From Fodinibius halophilus (GTDB lineage: Bacteria; Bacteroidota; Rhodothermia; Balneolales; Balneolaceae), in contig NZ_JAALLS010000002.1 in the NCBI RefSeq assembly GCF_011059105.1, positions 124,001-188,000 on the forward strand: a DNA stretch of 64,000 nt, in the 5' to 3' direction. Under the pieces are notes generated by a model. It was not told the DNA's origin, made no database searches, and worked only from the letters and a program-made list of their open reading frames with translations. Below are positions 53,017 through 62,544 of this stretch, in pieces. The position numbers and the translations under genes were made by a program. Numbering within the stretch: position 1 is the first letter of the stretch; each line of letters begins with the position of its first letter.

Positions 53017-54041
53017 TATTCTGCGGCCTCTACCACTTCATCTTCACTTTCATCGATCCAGTTCATCATAGAGCGCAGTTGCTTGCCCACTTTCTCGATC
53101 TGGTGGTCGCCCAGTTTAGCCCGCAGTTGTTTTAGTTTAGGGATGCCGGCCTTGTTTTCTTCCATCCACTCATCAGCAAAGGTGCCTTCCTGAACTTGTT
53201 TTAGTACCTCTTCCATACGCTCCTTATTGACGCTATCCACCACATCAGCACCGCGGGTGAGTCCGCCGTATTCTGCCGTATCGCTTACTGAGTAGTACAT
53301 GCGTTCAATGCCGCCTTCGTACATCAGGTCCACAATGAGTTTGAGCTCGTGGAGGCATTCGAAGTAGGCGATTTCGGGCTGATATCCCGCTTCGGTCAGT
53401 ACTTCAAAGCCCTGTTTTACCATTTCTGATACGCCTCCACAAAGGATAGCTTGTTCCCCGAAAAGGTCAGTTTCGGTCTCTTCTTTGAAGGTGGTCTCAA
53501 TGACTCCGGCTCTGGTGCCGCCAATGGCTTTGGCATAGGCCAGGGCCGTATCTTTAGCGGTGCCGGAATAATCTTGTTCTACGGCAACCAGGCAGGGTAC
53601 GCCCGATCCTTTTTGGTATACGCGTCGTACCAGGTGCCCCGGACTTTTGGGGGCGATCATAAATACATCGACTTCATCTTTGGGTTCGATCTGTCCAAAG
53701 TGAATGTTAAAGCCGTGGGCAAAAGCAAGGACGTTGCCTTCTTCCAGGTTTGGTTCAATAGCATTTTCATAGAGATCAGCCTGGTATTGATCCGGAATAA
53801 GGACCATCACAATATCACCGCGCTTGGCTGCCTCGGCGGGAGCTACTACTTTCAGCCCTTCCTTTTCAGCTTCGGCCCGGGATGAACTTCCTTCCCGAAG
53901 TCCCACAACCACCTCAACACCGCTGTCTTTCAGGTTGAGGGCATGGGCGTGGCCTTGACTGCCGTAGCCTAGAATGGCTACCGTTTTTCCGTTTAAGTGA
54001 TCAAGGTTTGCGTCGTCGTTATAATATGTTTTTGCTTTCAT
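53016..54041 (-). CDS. ilvC: ketol-acid reductoisomerase (NADP+)
   Basis: 341 residues, class I length. Rossmann domain [32 protein letters not shown], where the Arg/Ser residues indicate NADPH preference, and knotted C-terminal domain with [24 protein letters not shown], metal-binding acids and [15 protein letters not shown]. Second step of valine/isoleucine synthesis. Overlaps cimA start by one base; 27 bases after ilvN. Confidence 0.96.
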   Translation of the reverse strand: MKAKTYYNDDANLDHLNGKTVAILGYGSQGHAHALNLKDSGVEVVVGLREGSSSRAEAEKEGLKVVAPAEAAKRGDIVMVLIPDQYQADLYENAIEPNLEEGNVLAFAHGFNIHFGQIEPKDEVDVFMIAPKSPGHLVRRVYQKGSGVPCLVAVEQDYSGTAKDTALAYAKAIGGTRAGVIETTFKEETETDLFGEQAILCGGVSEMVKQGFEVLTEAGYQPEIAYFECLHELKLIVDLMYEGGIERMYYSVSDTAEYGGLTRGADVVDSVNKERMEEVLKQVQEGTFADEWMEENKAGIPKLKQLRAKLGDHQIEKVGKQLRSMMNWIDESEDEVVEAAE

Positions 54042-54068
54042 TGTAGGTGTAAGTGTTCGTTGTTTGAT

Positions 54069-54593
54069 TTAAACTGATCCGTTGAATTCTCTTTTAAGTG
54101 CTACGCTGCCGGTCCGGGCTAATTCGATAATGCCGAAAGGGCGAACCATACCGATAAAGGCATCGATTTTATCCCGGTTACCGGTAATCTCGATAGCGAG
54201 TTTGCCGGGACTGATATCAATAACCTTGGCCCGGAAAACCTGTGTAATCTGCATGATTTCTGATCGCGCAGAATTGCTGGCTTTTACTTTTACCAAAGCC
54301 AGTTCGCGCTCCACAAAACTTTCGTAGGTGAGATCGGCTACCGTTACCACGTCGATAATCTTATGCAGCTGTTTGGTGATCTGTTCGATAATCTGCTCAT
54401 CTCCATGCGTGGTGATAGTAATGCGAGCCAGTCCCGACTCTTTTCCCGAGCCAAAGCTGATGCTGTCGATCTCAAATCCCTTGCTGCTAAAAATGCCGAT
54501 GATGCGTGAAAGGGCATTCAGGTTGTAGCTTACGACTACCGAGAGCGTATGCTTTTGTTCGTCTGTTTGAACTTGTTTCTGTGCAGTGCTCAT
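54069..54593 (-). CDS. ilvN: acetolactate synthase small (regulatory) subunit
   Basis: 174 residues. ACT domain in the first half (HTLSVVVSYNLNALSRIIGIFSSKGFEIDSISFG), where valine would bind, and the IlvN C-terminal domain (ELALVKVKASNSARSEIMQITQVFRAKVIDISPGKLAIEITG). Activates and gives feedback inhibition to IlvB. The start ATG directly abuts the ilvB stop. Confidence 0.95.
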   Translation of the reverse strand: MSTAQKQVQTDEQKHTLSVVVSYNLNALSRIIGIFSSKGFEIDSISFGSGKESGLARITITTHGDEQIIEQITKQLHKIIDVVTVADLTYESFVERELALVKVKASNSARSEIMQITQVFRAKVIDISPGKLAIEITGNRDKIDAFIGMVRPFGIIELARTGSVALKREFNGSV

Positions 54594-56345
54594 CTATTCA
54601 TCCCCCAAAACCATTTCGTTTATCGCTGCTCCGGCAGGGACCATCGGGTAGCAGTTTTCATGCTCCTCGACTTGGAAATCCATGACTACCGGCCGGTCGT
54701 TGACCTCCATGGCTTGTTGAAGAACTTTATCCATCTCTTTGGGAGTGGTTGCACGAAGACCAACAGCGCCATAGCTTTCGGCCAGCTTTACAAAGTCGGG
54801 ATTCCCTTTCTTGAGGATAGAGTGGCTGTAACGCTCATCATAAAAAAGCTCTTGCCATTGCCGTACCATGCCAAGGCACTGGTTATTCATAATGGCAATT
54901 TTAAGCGGGATTTCATGTTCTACCGCAGTAGAAAGTTCATAGGGGGTCATCTGGAATCCGCCATCGCCGGTAATACAGACCACCGTACGATCCGGGCAGG
55001 CAAAAGCCGCTCCCATGGCTGCCGGGAATCCGTATCCCATAGTGCCCAGTCCCCCCGAAGAGAGAAATGAGCGCGGGTTGTTGAATGTGTAGTGCTGGGC
55101 GGTCCACATCTGGTGTTGCCCTACATCGGTAGCCACAATCGCGTCACCATTGGTGACATCAGAAATAGCTTCGATCATCTGTTGCGGCTTAATAGTATCT
55201 CCTTTTTCTGGTACGTTAAGAGGATGATCTTTTTGCCACTTTCGGATTGTCTGCCACCATTTACCGGTATTGGGCGTGTCCACCTTTTCGTCAATTTCGG
55301 GGAGTACCTGTTTTACATCGCCCACGATAGGAACCTCTACCGCTACATTTTTGCCGATATTTGTGGGATCAATATCGATATGGATCTTTTTGGAATGTGG
55401 AGAAAAGCCTTCCAGGTTCCCGGTTACCCGATCATCAAAGCGGGCACCTACTGCAAGCAGTACATCACATTCAGTAGTCGCCATATTAGCCGTATACGTA
55501 CCATGCATTCCCAGCATGCCCAATGATTGTGGTTTGCCTTCGGGGAATCCGCCGAGCCCCATCAGCGTGGTCGTAACCGGGATGTTGTGGCGTTCGGCCA
55601 TCACGGTAAGTTCGTTCCAGGCTTCACCCAATACCACTCCGCCTCCTGCATAGATAAGCGGTTTTTGGGCATCACTTAACAACTCTGCTGCCTTTTTGAT
55701 CTGGCTAAAATGTCCTTTTTCGGTAGGACTGTAACTGGGAATAGAAACTTTTCGAAGTCCGCTATAGTGGCCTTTGGTTTTGAGCATATCCTTGGGAAGA
55801 TCCACCAATACCGGGCCGGGACGTCCGCTGGTAGCTACGTGAAAAGCTTTACGTGTTACCTGCTCCAGGTCATTAACATCATCCACCAGGTAATTGTGTT
55901 TGGTAATCGGACGAGTGATGCCAACAATATCCGCTTCTTGAAAAGCATCATTTCCGATAAGGTCGGTAGGAACCTGTCCCGTAAAGACGACAAGCGGAAT
56001 GGAATCCATGGCTGCCGTAGCAATACCGGTAACCGTATTGGTGCCGCCGGGACCTGATGTGGCAAGTACAACGCCCGGTTTTCCGGTTACACGAGCATAA
56101 CCATCAGCGGCGTGGGTACCGGCTTGTTCATGGCGAACAAGCACGTGGTTAATGTCGTGAGTATCAAATAGTTCGTCATAAAGGGGGAGTACGGCCCCTC
56201 CCGGATACCCGAAAATGGTATCCACCTCGAGATCTTGCAGCGTGTTGATAAGAATCCCAGCACCGTTCAGTACGGACGGGCCGGAGTCTTCTGGAGGTTC
56301 TTGCTTTTTATTTTGTTTGAGTTTGTGAGCTTTTGCGTTGTCCAT
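54594..56345 (-). CDS. ilvB: acetolactate synthase large (catalytic) subunit
   Basis: 583 residues. Three-domain TPP enzyme: FGYPGGAVLPLYDELFD and HVLVRHEQAGTHAADGYARVTGKPGVVLATSGPG (the catalytic Glu and FAD/TPP region), the FAD domain with AVGARFDDRVTGNLEGF, and the TPP/Mg motif GDGGFQMTPYELSTAVEHEIPLKIAIMNNQ. Condenses pyruvate with pyruvate or 2-oxobutyrate. First structural gene of the ilvBNC-cimA-leuACDB operon, preceded by a leader peptide and hairpin. Confidence 0.96.
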   Translation of the reverse strand: MDNAKAHKLKQNKKQEPPEDSGPSVLNGAGILINTLQDLEVDTIFGYPGGAVLPLYDELFDTHDINHVLVRHEQAGTHAADGYARVTGKPGVVLATSGPGGTNTVTGIATAAMDSIPLVVFTGQVPTDLIGNDAFQEADIVGITRPITKHNYLVDDVNDLEQVTRKAFHVATSGRPGPVLVDLPKDMLKTKGHYSGLRKVSIPSYSPTEKGHFSQIKKAAELLSDAQKPLIYAGGGVVLGEAWNELTVMAERHNIPVTTTLMGLGGFPEGKPQSLGMLGMHGTYTANMATTECDVLLAVGARFDDRVTGNLEGFSPHSKKIHIDIDPTNIGKNVAVEVPIVGDVKQVLPEIDEKVDTPNTGKWWQTIRKWQKDHPLNVPEKGDTIKPQQMIEAISDVTNGDAIVATDVGQHQMWTAQHYTFNNPRSFLSSGGLGTMGYGFPAAMGAAFACPDRTVVCITGDGGFQMTPYELSTAVEHEIPLKIAIMNNQCLGMVRQWQELFYDERYSHSILKKGNPDFVKLAESYGAVGLRATTPKEMDKVLQQAMEVNDRPVVMDFQVEEHENCYPMVPAGAAINEMVLGDE

Positions 56346-56370
56346 GACGTATAACGGATATAGTTTTCCC

Positions 56371-56426
56371 GCCAGAGGTCAGAGAAAGTTGGAATGTGAT
56401 TCGGAACTTGGTTTCTAACCTCTGGC
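56371..56426 (-). promoter_or_regulatory. putative attenuator hairpin before ilvB
   Basis: On the minus strand GCCAGAGGTTAGA and TCTGACCTCTGGC (56414-56426 and 56371-56383) form a 13-bp stem with one G-T wobble, and an inner AAGTT/AACTT helps. It starts 8 bases after the leader stop and ends 25 bases before the ilvB ATG. No T-run follows, so it is not a standard terminator. The leader end CTAACC can alternatively pair with GGTTAG of the first arm, giving two exclusive folds. Confidence 0.6.
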
Positions 56427-56434
56427 TGTTATGG

Positions 56435-56608
56435 TTAGCTAATAATTAGGATTAGGTTAATAATGCCAGAAATTAGAATAGGTAGAATAATTAGTAGACT
56501 TAGCACACTTAGGACAGTGTTTATACTAATTACATCTACCACAGGGGAGATAGAAATAGATACAGGTACTATAAGAGAGATAAGAGATACCACAAGTAAC
56601 ATAGCCAT
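56435..56608 (-). CDS. branched-chain amino acid leader peptide of the ilvB operon
   Basis: The ORF from ATG 56608 to TAA 56435 encodes 57 residues, 36 of them Ile, Leu or Val (for example LLVVSLISLIVPVSISIS near the start, then VLSVLSLLIILPILISGI). Eight of the Leu are CTA, a codon used little in neighbouring genes. This is the pattern of ilv/leu attenuator leaders, though longer than the 28-32 residues of E. coli. The frame remains open upstream to a TTG at 56692, but only the part after 56608 is biased. It follows a TTGACA/TATTAT promoter and precedes a hairpin and ilvB. Confidence 0.8.
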   Translation of the reverse strand: MAMLLVVSLISLIVPVSISISPVVDVISINTVLSVLSLLIILPILISGIINLILIIS

Positions 56609-56716
56609 ACCAAAAGCATCGGACAGCGCGGAAAGGAGATCCGGCAACCGGTTGGCGTTATTGGTATGTATTACTTGTGAGTACAAATGCAACTATTTCT
56701 TTCAATTTGAATTTTC

Positions 56717-56745
56717 ATAATAGATAATGGAGATTTCGATGTCAA
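56717..56745 (-). promoter_or_regulatory. sigma70-like promoter of the ilvB operon
   Basis: On the minus strand TTGACA (56745-56740) and TATTAT (56722-56717) are 17 bases apart. RNA would begin near 56710, about 100 nt before the leader peptide ATG. Confidence 0.75.
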
Positions 56746-56844
56746 ATAAAAAAACAAAAAGATGAAAGTTTAACTGTTTCGGTTTTTTACTAGTTGCCCA
56801 AAAAAAGAAATAAGGGTTTTAAAACCTTTCTTTTAGGGTGTTGT

Positions 56845-56852
56845 TATATTTG
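56845..56852 (+). promoter_or_regulatory. -7 element of the ilvD promoter
   Basis: TATATTTG matches the Bacteroidetes TAnnTTTG -7 consensus exactly, 38 bases before the ilvD ATG. No clear -33 TTG at 19 bases upstream; instead the palindrome GGTTTTAAAACC occupies that place (56815-56826), possibly an operator. Confidence 0.5.
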
Positions 56853-56889
56853 GTTACTTTATTTTTATAAAAATCAATAAATAGTGCTC

Positions 56890-58566
56890 ATGGCCCAGAA
56901 ACTCAATAAATACAGCTCAGAACTAACACAAAAAGAATCTCAGGTTGGCTCGCGTGCGATGCTCTACGGTGCGGGCTTGACCGATGAAGATATGGATAAA
57001 CCTCAGGTTGGAATTGCCAGCACGGGTTGGGATGGCAATCCGTGTAACATGCACCTGAATGGGTTGGGTAAGCATATTCGTGAGAGCGTTTGGGATGCCG
57101 GACTGGTTGGATTCATGTTTCACAGTATTGGAGTAAGTGATGGTATTTCGATGGGAACGCAGGGTATGAAGTATTCGCTGCAGTCGCGAGAGGTTATTGC
57201 CGATTCCATTGAAACGGTGATGCGAGCCCAGTGGTACGATGCTAATATTTCTGTTGTGGGATGTGATAAAAACATGCCGGGTTCAATAATAGCTATGGCA
57301 CGTTTTGATCGTCCTTCTATTATGGTGTACGGCGGAACCATCCGCCCCGGGAAGTACCAGGGAGAAGATCTGGATGTGGTTTCAGCATTTGAATCGTATG
57401 GCGAATACCTTTCGGATGAAATCACCAAAGAAGAGATGGATGAGGTACTCCGCCACGCTTGTCCCGGGGCCGGAGCTTGCGGGGGCATGTATACTGCCAA
57501 TACCATGGCCTCGGCTATTGAGACAATGGGGATGAGCTTGCCGTTTAGTTCGTCTATTCCGGCTACACATCAGCAGAAGGTGGATGAGTGCCACCGTGCG
57601 GGAGAGGCAATACTCAACTTGATGGAGCAGGATATTACGCCCCGGGATATCATCACAAGAAAAGCACTCGAAAATGCAGTAACGATTACGATTGCGCTTG
57701 GTGGTTCCACCAATGCGGTGATGCACCTGCTGGCTATTGCCCGATCTGCGGAAGTGCCTTTTACCATTGATGATTTCCAGGATATTAGTACGCAAACGCC
57801 TTACTTGGCTGATCTAAAACCCAGCGGACAGTATGTAATGGAAGATCTGTATAATGTGGGAGGAGTACCGGCAGTGCAGAAATTGTTGTTAAAGGAAGAG
57901 CTTTTGCATGGTGACCCACTTACCGTTACAGGGAAAAGCCTCGAAGAGAATGTGGCCGACGTACCCGGACTGTTTGAGGAGCAGAAAATTATTTCACCGG
58001 TGAGTAATCCCATCAAAAAAACAGGACACCTGCAGATCTTATATGGAAACCTGGCCTCTGAAGGGGCAGTAGCCAAGATCACCGGAAAGGAGGGGACCCG
58101 ATTTACCGGCACGGCGCGGGTTTATAACTCGGAAGAAGAAAGTCTTGAAGGAATTGAGAATGGCGAGGTGAAAGCGGGAGATGTGGTAGTGATTCGCTAT
58201 GAAGGGCCCAAAGGTGGACCCGGAATGCGTGAGATGCTTTCGATAACGGCGGCTATTATGGGCGCCGGACTTGGAAAAGAGGTTGCTCTTATTACCGATG
58301 GACGATTTTCGGGCGGGAGTCACGGTTTTGTGATTGGTCATGTTACGCCGGAAGCACAGGTGGGTGGGACCATTGCCCTTATTGAAGATGGGGATACCAT
58401 TACCATTGATGCTGACAGCAGGGAGATTGACGTGGATCTTTCGGATGAAGAGCTGGCAGAGCGTAGAAAAAGCTGGGAGCCTCCCTCGTTGGATGTAAAA
58501 GGGGCGCTCTATAAATATGCCCAGTTGGTATCGTCTGCCTCGGAAGGTTGTGTTACGGATAGGTAA
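56890..58566 (+). CDS. ilvD: dihydroxy-acid dehydratase
   Basis: 558 residues from ATG 56890 ([14 protein letters not shown]); a GTG six bases earlier keeps the frame. Motifs: [14 protein letters not shown], the cluster Cys in [10 protein letters not shown] (about residue 121) and [18 protein letters not shown] (about 194), and [21 protein letters not shown] near the end. Removes water from dihydroxy-acids to 2-oxo acids in valine and isoleucine synthesis, with an iron-sulfur cluster. Divergent from the ilvB operon and separated from it by the leader and promoters. Confidence 0.96.
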   Translation: MAQKLNKYSSELTQKESQVGSRAMLYGAGLTDEDMDKPQVGIASTGWDGNPCNMHLNGLGKHIRESVWDAGLVGFMFHSIGVSDGISMGTQGMKYSLQSREVIADSIETVMRAQWYDANISVVGCDKNMPGSIIAMARFDRPSIMVYGGTIRPGKYQGEDLDVVSAFESYGEYLSDEITKEEMDEVLRHACPGAGACGGMYTANTMASAIETMGMSLPFSSSIPATHQQKVDECHRAGEAILNLMEQDITPRDIITRKALENAVTITIALGGSTNAVMHLLAIARSAEVPFTIDDFQDISTQTPYLADLKPSGQYVMEDLYNVGGVPAVQKLLLKEELLHGDPLTVTGKSLEENVADVPGLFEEQKIISPVSNPIKKTGHLQILYGNLASEGAVAKITGKEGTRFTGTARVYNSEEESLEGIENGEVKAGDVVVIRYEGPKGGPGMREMLSITAAIMGAGLGKEVALITDGRFSGGSHGFVIGHVTPEAQVGGTIALIEDGDTITIDADSREIDVDLSDEELAERRKSWEPPSLDVKGALYKYAQLVSSASEGCVTDR

Positions 58567-58737
58567 ATGTTATGACTGATAGGTACGCGGATTGTGTGTC
58601 TGCTGGTTATAGTGTGGGCTGTTTAGCACGAGCGGGATGCTCGCACTATCCATTGTTTGTGTCGGGGCAGAATTTGTAATATCGGGCAACCAATGCCCCC
58701 ACAGGTCATTTCGAACGTAGTGGAAAATTTCCACCGT

Positions 58738-58774
58738 TCTACTCCTTCCAGAGCAGAGCACTGGAAGGAGTAGA
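58738..58774. repeat. hairpin with complementary loop partner (first)
   Basis: TCTACTCCTTCCAG (58738-58751) pairs perfectly with CTGGAAGGAGTAGA (58761-58774). Its 9-base loop AGCAGAGCA is the exact complement of the loop of the hairpin at 58782-58830. Just upstream are further short palindromes (GTGGAAAATTTCCAC). It lies between ilvD and the ABC ATPase gene and may be a dispersed element or an end-of-gene structure for either gene. Confidence 0.6.
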
Positions 58775-58781
58775 ATAAATT

Positions 58782-58830
58782 TAGCCCCCTCCTACTTCCA
58801 GTGCTCTGCTCTGGAAGGAGGTAGGGGCTA
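58782..58830. repeat. hairpin with complementary loop partner (second)
   Basis: TAGCCCCCTCCTACTTCCAG (58782-58801) pairs with CTGGAAGGAGGTAGGGGCTA (58811-58830) at 17 of 20 positions. The loop is TGCTCTGCT. On the minus strand it overlaps the ABC gene stop codon (58828-58830) and could terminate that gene, though no T-run follows. Confidence 0.6.
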
Positions 58831-59589
58831 TAACCAGTTTAAAACATCATCCTGGGGCTTCTCTATCTCAATATAACTCTCAAATATTTCGCTGAGACTG
58901 GCATCCTTCTGCAGCTCCTTGCGGCTTTCAGAATCCAGGTAAGCAATGATTTCCTGGTTGTGCAGGATGGCAATATCATCACAGAGATTCTCCACAATTT
59001 CCAGAATATGACTGGTAATAATAATGGTGACCCCTTTGTTTTGAAGCTGGTTAAGAATGGTTTTCATACGGCCGATAGAGATCACATCAATACTTTCAAA
59101 GGGTTCATCCAGGAACAAAATGTTAGGTTTGCTAAGAATAGCGGCGCAGAAAGAGAGCTTTTTTCGGCTGCCGGCAGAAAGTTTGTTAATTTTTGCATAC
59201 TCAAATTCTTGCAGGCCCAAGTAATTGAGCAGGGAATTAATTTTAGGTTGACGACCTTCGCTGGGTATTTCGTAGATATCACAGATATAATGCAGAAAAT
59301 CGTTACTCGTGAAGTGTTCAAAAAGAAGGGGCGGCTGTAGAACCGAGGCTACCCGTCGCTTTATTTTAAGTTCATTTTCTTCGGTCAAGGGTAAGCCATC
59401 GATGATAATTTGGCCATCGTCATAATCCAGTAGACCGGTAAGTATTCCGATCAGCGTACTTTTCCCCGCACCGTTGGGACCAATGAGTCCAAATATATTG
59501 CCCGATGGAACGCTAAGATCAAAATTATCAAGTACAGGCGTATCTCCATACGATTTTTGCAGGGCGTTAATTTCTATGGCTTGTTCCAT
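58828..59589 (-). CDS. ABC transporter ATP-binding protein
   Basis: 253 residues. Walker A GPNGAGKSTLIGIL (about 36-49), Q-loop VLQPPLLFEHF, signature KLSAGSRKKLSFC, Walker B NILFLDEPFES, H-loop VTIIITSHI. The atypical signature (LSAGS) is common in ABC-2 exporter ATPases. The multi-pass protein gene that follows upstream on the same strand (59724-61280) is its probable permease. Confidence 0.93.
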   Translation of the reverse strand: MEQAIEINALQKSYGDTPVLDNFDLSVPSGNIFGLIGPNGAGKSTLIGILTGLLDYDDGQIIIDGLPLTEENELKIKRRVASVLQPPLLFEHFTSNDFLHYICDIYEIPSEGRQPKINSLLNYLGLQEFEYAKINKLSAGSRKKLSFCAAILSKPNILFLDEPFESIDVISIGRMKTILNQLQNKGVTIIITSHILEIVENLCDDIAILHNQEIIAYLDSESRKELQKDASLSEIFESYIEIEKPQDDVLNWL

Positions 59590-59723
59590 ACCTAGGGGGT
59601 GTTGAACTAACGAATTCGTTTCTATTCAACTACTCAAACAAAATTATTTCTAATTAATTTCATGGCAAAATAAGGAGTACGCTTAGGTGGTATAAACACT
59701 GGTTTGTTTAAGATTATATTTAG

Positions 59724-61280
59724 TTATTGTCCGGCATCATCCCAGACTTGGTGCAGAATATGTTTGTCAAAGGCGCGGACCAGTACATTCATATTGCGCC
59801 ACAGGTATACGCTTATTGCCAGGATAAGCCCACCCATTACGTAGAGGCGATAGATTTGTAGATTACCAATAGGTGCAAAAACGGCGTATCCCAATCCAAA
59901 GATCAGGAAGACCATCATAAAAGTGACCTTTTGTGAAATAATGGGATGCTTGAAACTAAAAGAGGTATAGTCGGCCTTTTTGTAGTAGTAAAATGATGAC
60001 CAGATGAATACCAACATGAAACAGGCAAAGAAAAAAGTATTTGCGATATAGATGCCAACTACCGAGCCCAGTTGGGGCAGGTAGAGTATTTCAGCTGTAG
60101 TAATCAGGTAAAAGATAAGAAGCGGGACAACGATAATCCCCAGGAAGCGCTCTTTAAGCTGCCTTTCAAAAGAACTGGGAAATTGTCGGTGTAGTAAAAA
60201 TTCTTTGTTTTCGTAACCATACATATTAGCCATACCCATGGCCAGCAGAGCAACGGGGATTGCAGCGAGCATTGTGGGGATGAGTAGTGCGCTATAGTAA
60301 TTGTTGTTTAGCTGCAATAAGAGGGGGATATAAACAGCAGGGATGAGCGCAATAGTTAACAGCTGCAGGCGATTGTAGGAGTGGGAGAGTACATAATAAT
60401 AAAACTTGCCGGCATGTAGGCCCAACCACTTTTTGAGAAAGTGCCACAATTGGTTTTTTTTGTAGATTTTTCGTTCTTGTATGGGCTGCAATAATCCTTC
60501 TCTAGTTTTTAAAAAATGATCACGAAAAATTAAAAAGATAAGTAGGGCAGTGAAGCCGTAGATTGCAGAAGCCACACCAAGGCTATATTCACCGGTGGCT
60601 GTGTATTGTAACAAGCCTCCGGGGGTATAAAAGAGGTAGCTGTTTAGGGTTGTTATGCCTGGAAGGTATTGGGCGACGACATACTCAAATTCACGAGAGA
60701 TAATTGCTATAGCTTGAATAGTTCCAAAAATGACAAACAAGGCACTAAACACAATAAGCTTAAAGCGTTTCTCGATAACTTTTAGAAATCGATGTTTTAT
60801 GGAGTAGATAATGGCATAGTTAAGTAGTACTACGGCTAAAACCACGGGAACATACATAAGGTGTTTAATTTGTATGAGCAGAAAAACAAGCCACGTAAAG
60901 TTATAAATGAGATTGAGCGGGTGTAGAAAGCCCATTAAATTAAGATGCCAGCTTAGTTTTTTTACCGGGTAACCAAACGCAAGAAGCTTGCGGTTTTCTG
61001 GCATGTTTAGCAGGCGGGTACTAGTAAAAGAGAAGTGGAGTATCCATAGGACATTGGCAAAGATGAGTGTAATAAGCTGATGTATCTCGGAGGTAAGCCA
61101 TGGCAGTTGACTTATTACTGCAGGGTTATGATCGAAGAGGACAATGACCAATGCAGATCCCAAGAGGTTGGAAAAGAGTATCAAAAGAAAGATGATATAC
61201 CCAATAACCAAAAAGGCCTGAAAATTAGTAAGTCGTGCCAAAAAAGCCGACCAATTGAGATATATGAGCTTTCTAAACAT
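59724..61280 (-). CDS. multi-pass membrane protein, probable ABC exporter permease
   Basis: 518 residues with roughly ten to twelve hydrophobic segments (VIGYIIFLLILFSNLLGSALVIVLF; LVFLLIQIKHLMYVPVVLAVVLLNYAIIYSI; LTIALIPAVYIPLLLQL; IFGLGYAVFAPIGNLQIYRL and others). I do not identify a specific family. Its position 134 bases upstream of an ABC ATPase on the same strand suggests the two form an exporter; the substrate is unknown. Confidence 0.6.
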   Translation of the reverse strand: MFRKLIYLNWSAFLARLTNFQAFLVIGYIIFLLILFSNLLGSALVIVLFDHNPAVISQLPWLTSEIHQLITLIFANVLWILHFSFTSTRLLNMPENRKLLAFGYPVKKLSWHLNLMGFLHPLNLIYNFTWLVFLLIQIKHLMYVPVVLAVVLLNYAIIYSIKHRFLKVIEKRFKLIVFSALFVIFGTIQAIAIISREFEYVVAQYLPGITTLNSYLFYTPGGLLQYTATGEYSLGVASAIYGFTALLIFLIFRDHFLKTREGLLQPIQERKIYKKNQLWHFLKKWLGLHAGKFYYYVLSHSYNRLQLLTIALIPAVYIPLLLQLNNNYYSALLIPTMLAAIPVALLAMGMANMYGYENKEFLLHRQFPSSFERQLKERFLGIIVVPLLIFYLITTAEILYLPQLGSVVGIYIANTFFFACFMLVFIWSSFYYYKKADYTSFSFKHPIISQKVTFMMVFLIFGLGYAVFAPIGNLQIYRLYVMGGLILAISVYLWRNMNVLVRAFDKHILHQVWDDAGQ

Positions 61281-61499
61281 AATGTTCTCAGAGCACTTAA
61301 CTTATTGGCGTATTCCCTTAAAGGTTTAACTTACGAGCAACAAGCCGCTTTTAGAAAGAGTTCATCCCGGCAAAAGAAAAAGCAATGATAGGGATGATCT
61401 ATTCAGATTTTCTGGGTACTTTTAGTATTGTTGAAGAGTGGTGGTGATTATTTATCCAATATTAATAGTGATCGTTATTTAAACAGATATTAAAGACGA

Positions 61500-61748
61500 A
61501 TGACTTCTAAAAATATACTCAAATACATATTTATTGCTGCAGTACTAGTATTAGCGAGTTTAGCACTTGCTGATGCATTGGGCTATTTCAACCAGAAGTC
61601 GTATACCGCTGTGTCTCATGGTTCACATGCCCATTATGTGCCTCACGACCGGGATCCTGATGTGCCCATTAATAAATTTCCGCGTGAAGAACCGGCCCCG
61701 GGAGAAAAAATTACGCCTACTGGTCAGATAGTCCCGGCAGAGGAATAA
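61500..61748 (+). CDS. small secreted or membrane-anchored protein
   Basis: 82 residues. One hydrophobic segment (YIFIAAVLVLASLALADAL) followed by a short hydrophilic tail with His and Pro clusters (HGSHAHYVPHDRD and REEPAPGEKITPTG). The His residues could bind metal. Function unknown. It has a single start and no close homologue that I can name. Confidence 0.55.
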   Translation: MTSKNILKYIFIAAVLVLASLALADALGYFNQKSYTAVSHGSHAHYVPHDRDPDVPINKFPREEPAPGEKITPTGQIVPAEE

Positions 61749-61769
61749 ATGCAAAGTGGTTATTTGTTT

Positions 61770-62366
61770 TTAGAAACTAAATCCGCCTACTATAGAGAGC
61801 ACACTGTTTTTACCGGCGTCTTCAATATCAAGGTTAGATGTGAGCCCAAAATTATAACGGACACCAATATTTAGTTTGGCAGCACCGACATTTAGGTCCG
61901 TCCCTGCACCTACAACACCCCCGAAATCGGTCTTTGTGTTATCCAAATCAATACTCAAACTTCCGCCCGAGACTTCACTGTTGAAAACAAAACCGGCATA
62001 CGGTCCAAAATAGACATGAGGTTGGACCGGGCCAGGGGCAAAGCTGAACTTGGCAAGTACTGGTACTTCAATATAATCCAGCTTTAAGGTGCCACCGAGT
62101 GCTTTGTATCCCTTTTGGGTATAGAGCACTTCGGGTTGAATAGATATCGGACTCATCGGGACTTTCAGGTTCAAATATCCGCCTAGCATTAGCCCGGTGC
62201 GGTTACTTGGATCCAAATTGTCAGGCTGATCATTGAGATTGCTGTAATTAACTCCGGCACGAATGCCGATCTCTGCCTGTGCTTTGGCTTTATTAACAGA
62301 AAAGATGGTAATAGTTGCGAATAGTAAGAGGGGTATTAATAATTTTTTCATAACGTCATTCTTCAT
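61770..62366 (-). CDS. porin-like outer-membrane beta-barrel (PorT/OMP_b-brl_2 type)
   Basis: 198 residues. A signal peptide ending AKAQ is preceded by MKNDV; the ATG at 62351 (MKKLLIPLLLF) is a sensible alternative start. The mature protein opens EIGIRAGVNYSNLND, typical of Bacteroidota small eight-stranded barrels, and includes SIQPEVLYTQKGYKA, PGPVQPHVYFGPYAGFVFNSE and a terminal strand ILSIVGGFSF. Role unknown; convergent with the preceding small gene. Confidence 0.82.
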   Translation of the reverse strand: MKNDVMKKLLIPLLLFATITIFSVNKAKAQAEIGIRAGVNYSNLNDQPDNLDPSNRTGLMLGGYLNLKVPMSPISIQPEVLYTQKGYKALGGTLKLDYIEVPVLAKFSFAPGPVQPHVYFGPYAGFVFNSEVSGGSLSIDLDNTKTDFGGVVGAGTDLNVGAAKLNIGVRYNFGLTSNLDIEDAGKNSVLSIVGGFSF

Positions 62367-62544
62367 TTTTAGGATTCTCTATAATCTTTTATGAAGAATC
62401 GAAGCCTTTTGTTCCTTTCGGATGGTTAGGGTATTAATTAAAGTCCCTGTATTTGAGCTAACTTTATGTCGGGTTACGTATTTATAGGTGTAGCAATGGT
62501 ATACTTCGAGCTCATATTATTAATTGAAAAGGAATTGAAGAGAT

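Noticed and set aside
56463-56720. 85-codon plus-strand frame over the ilv leader
   Set aside because: Mirror of the biased minus-strand leader; charged and unpatterned, with no promoter in front.
61080-61388. 102-codon frame opposite the permease start
   Set aside because: Lies mostly antisense to the permease gene and shows no protein-like pattern.
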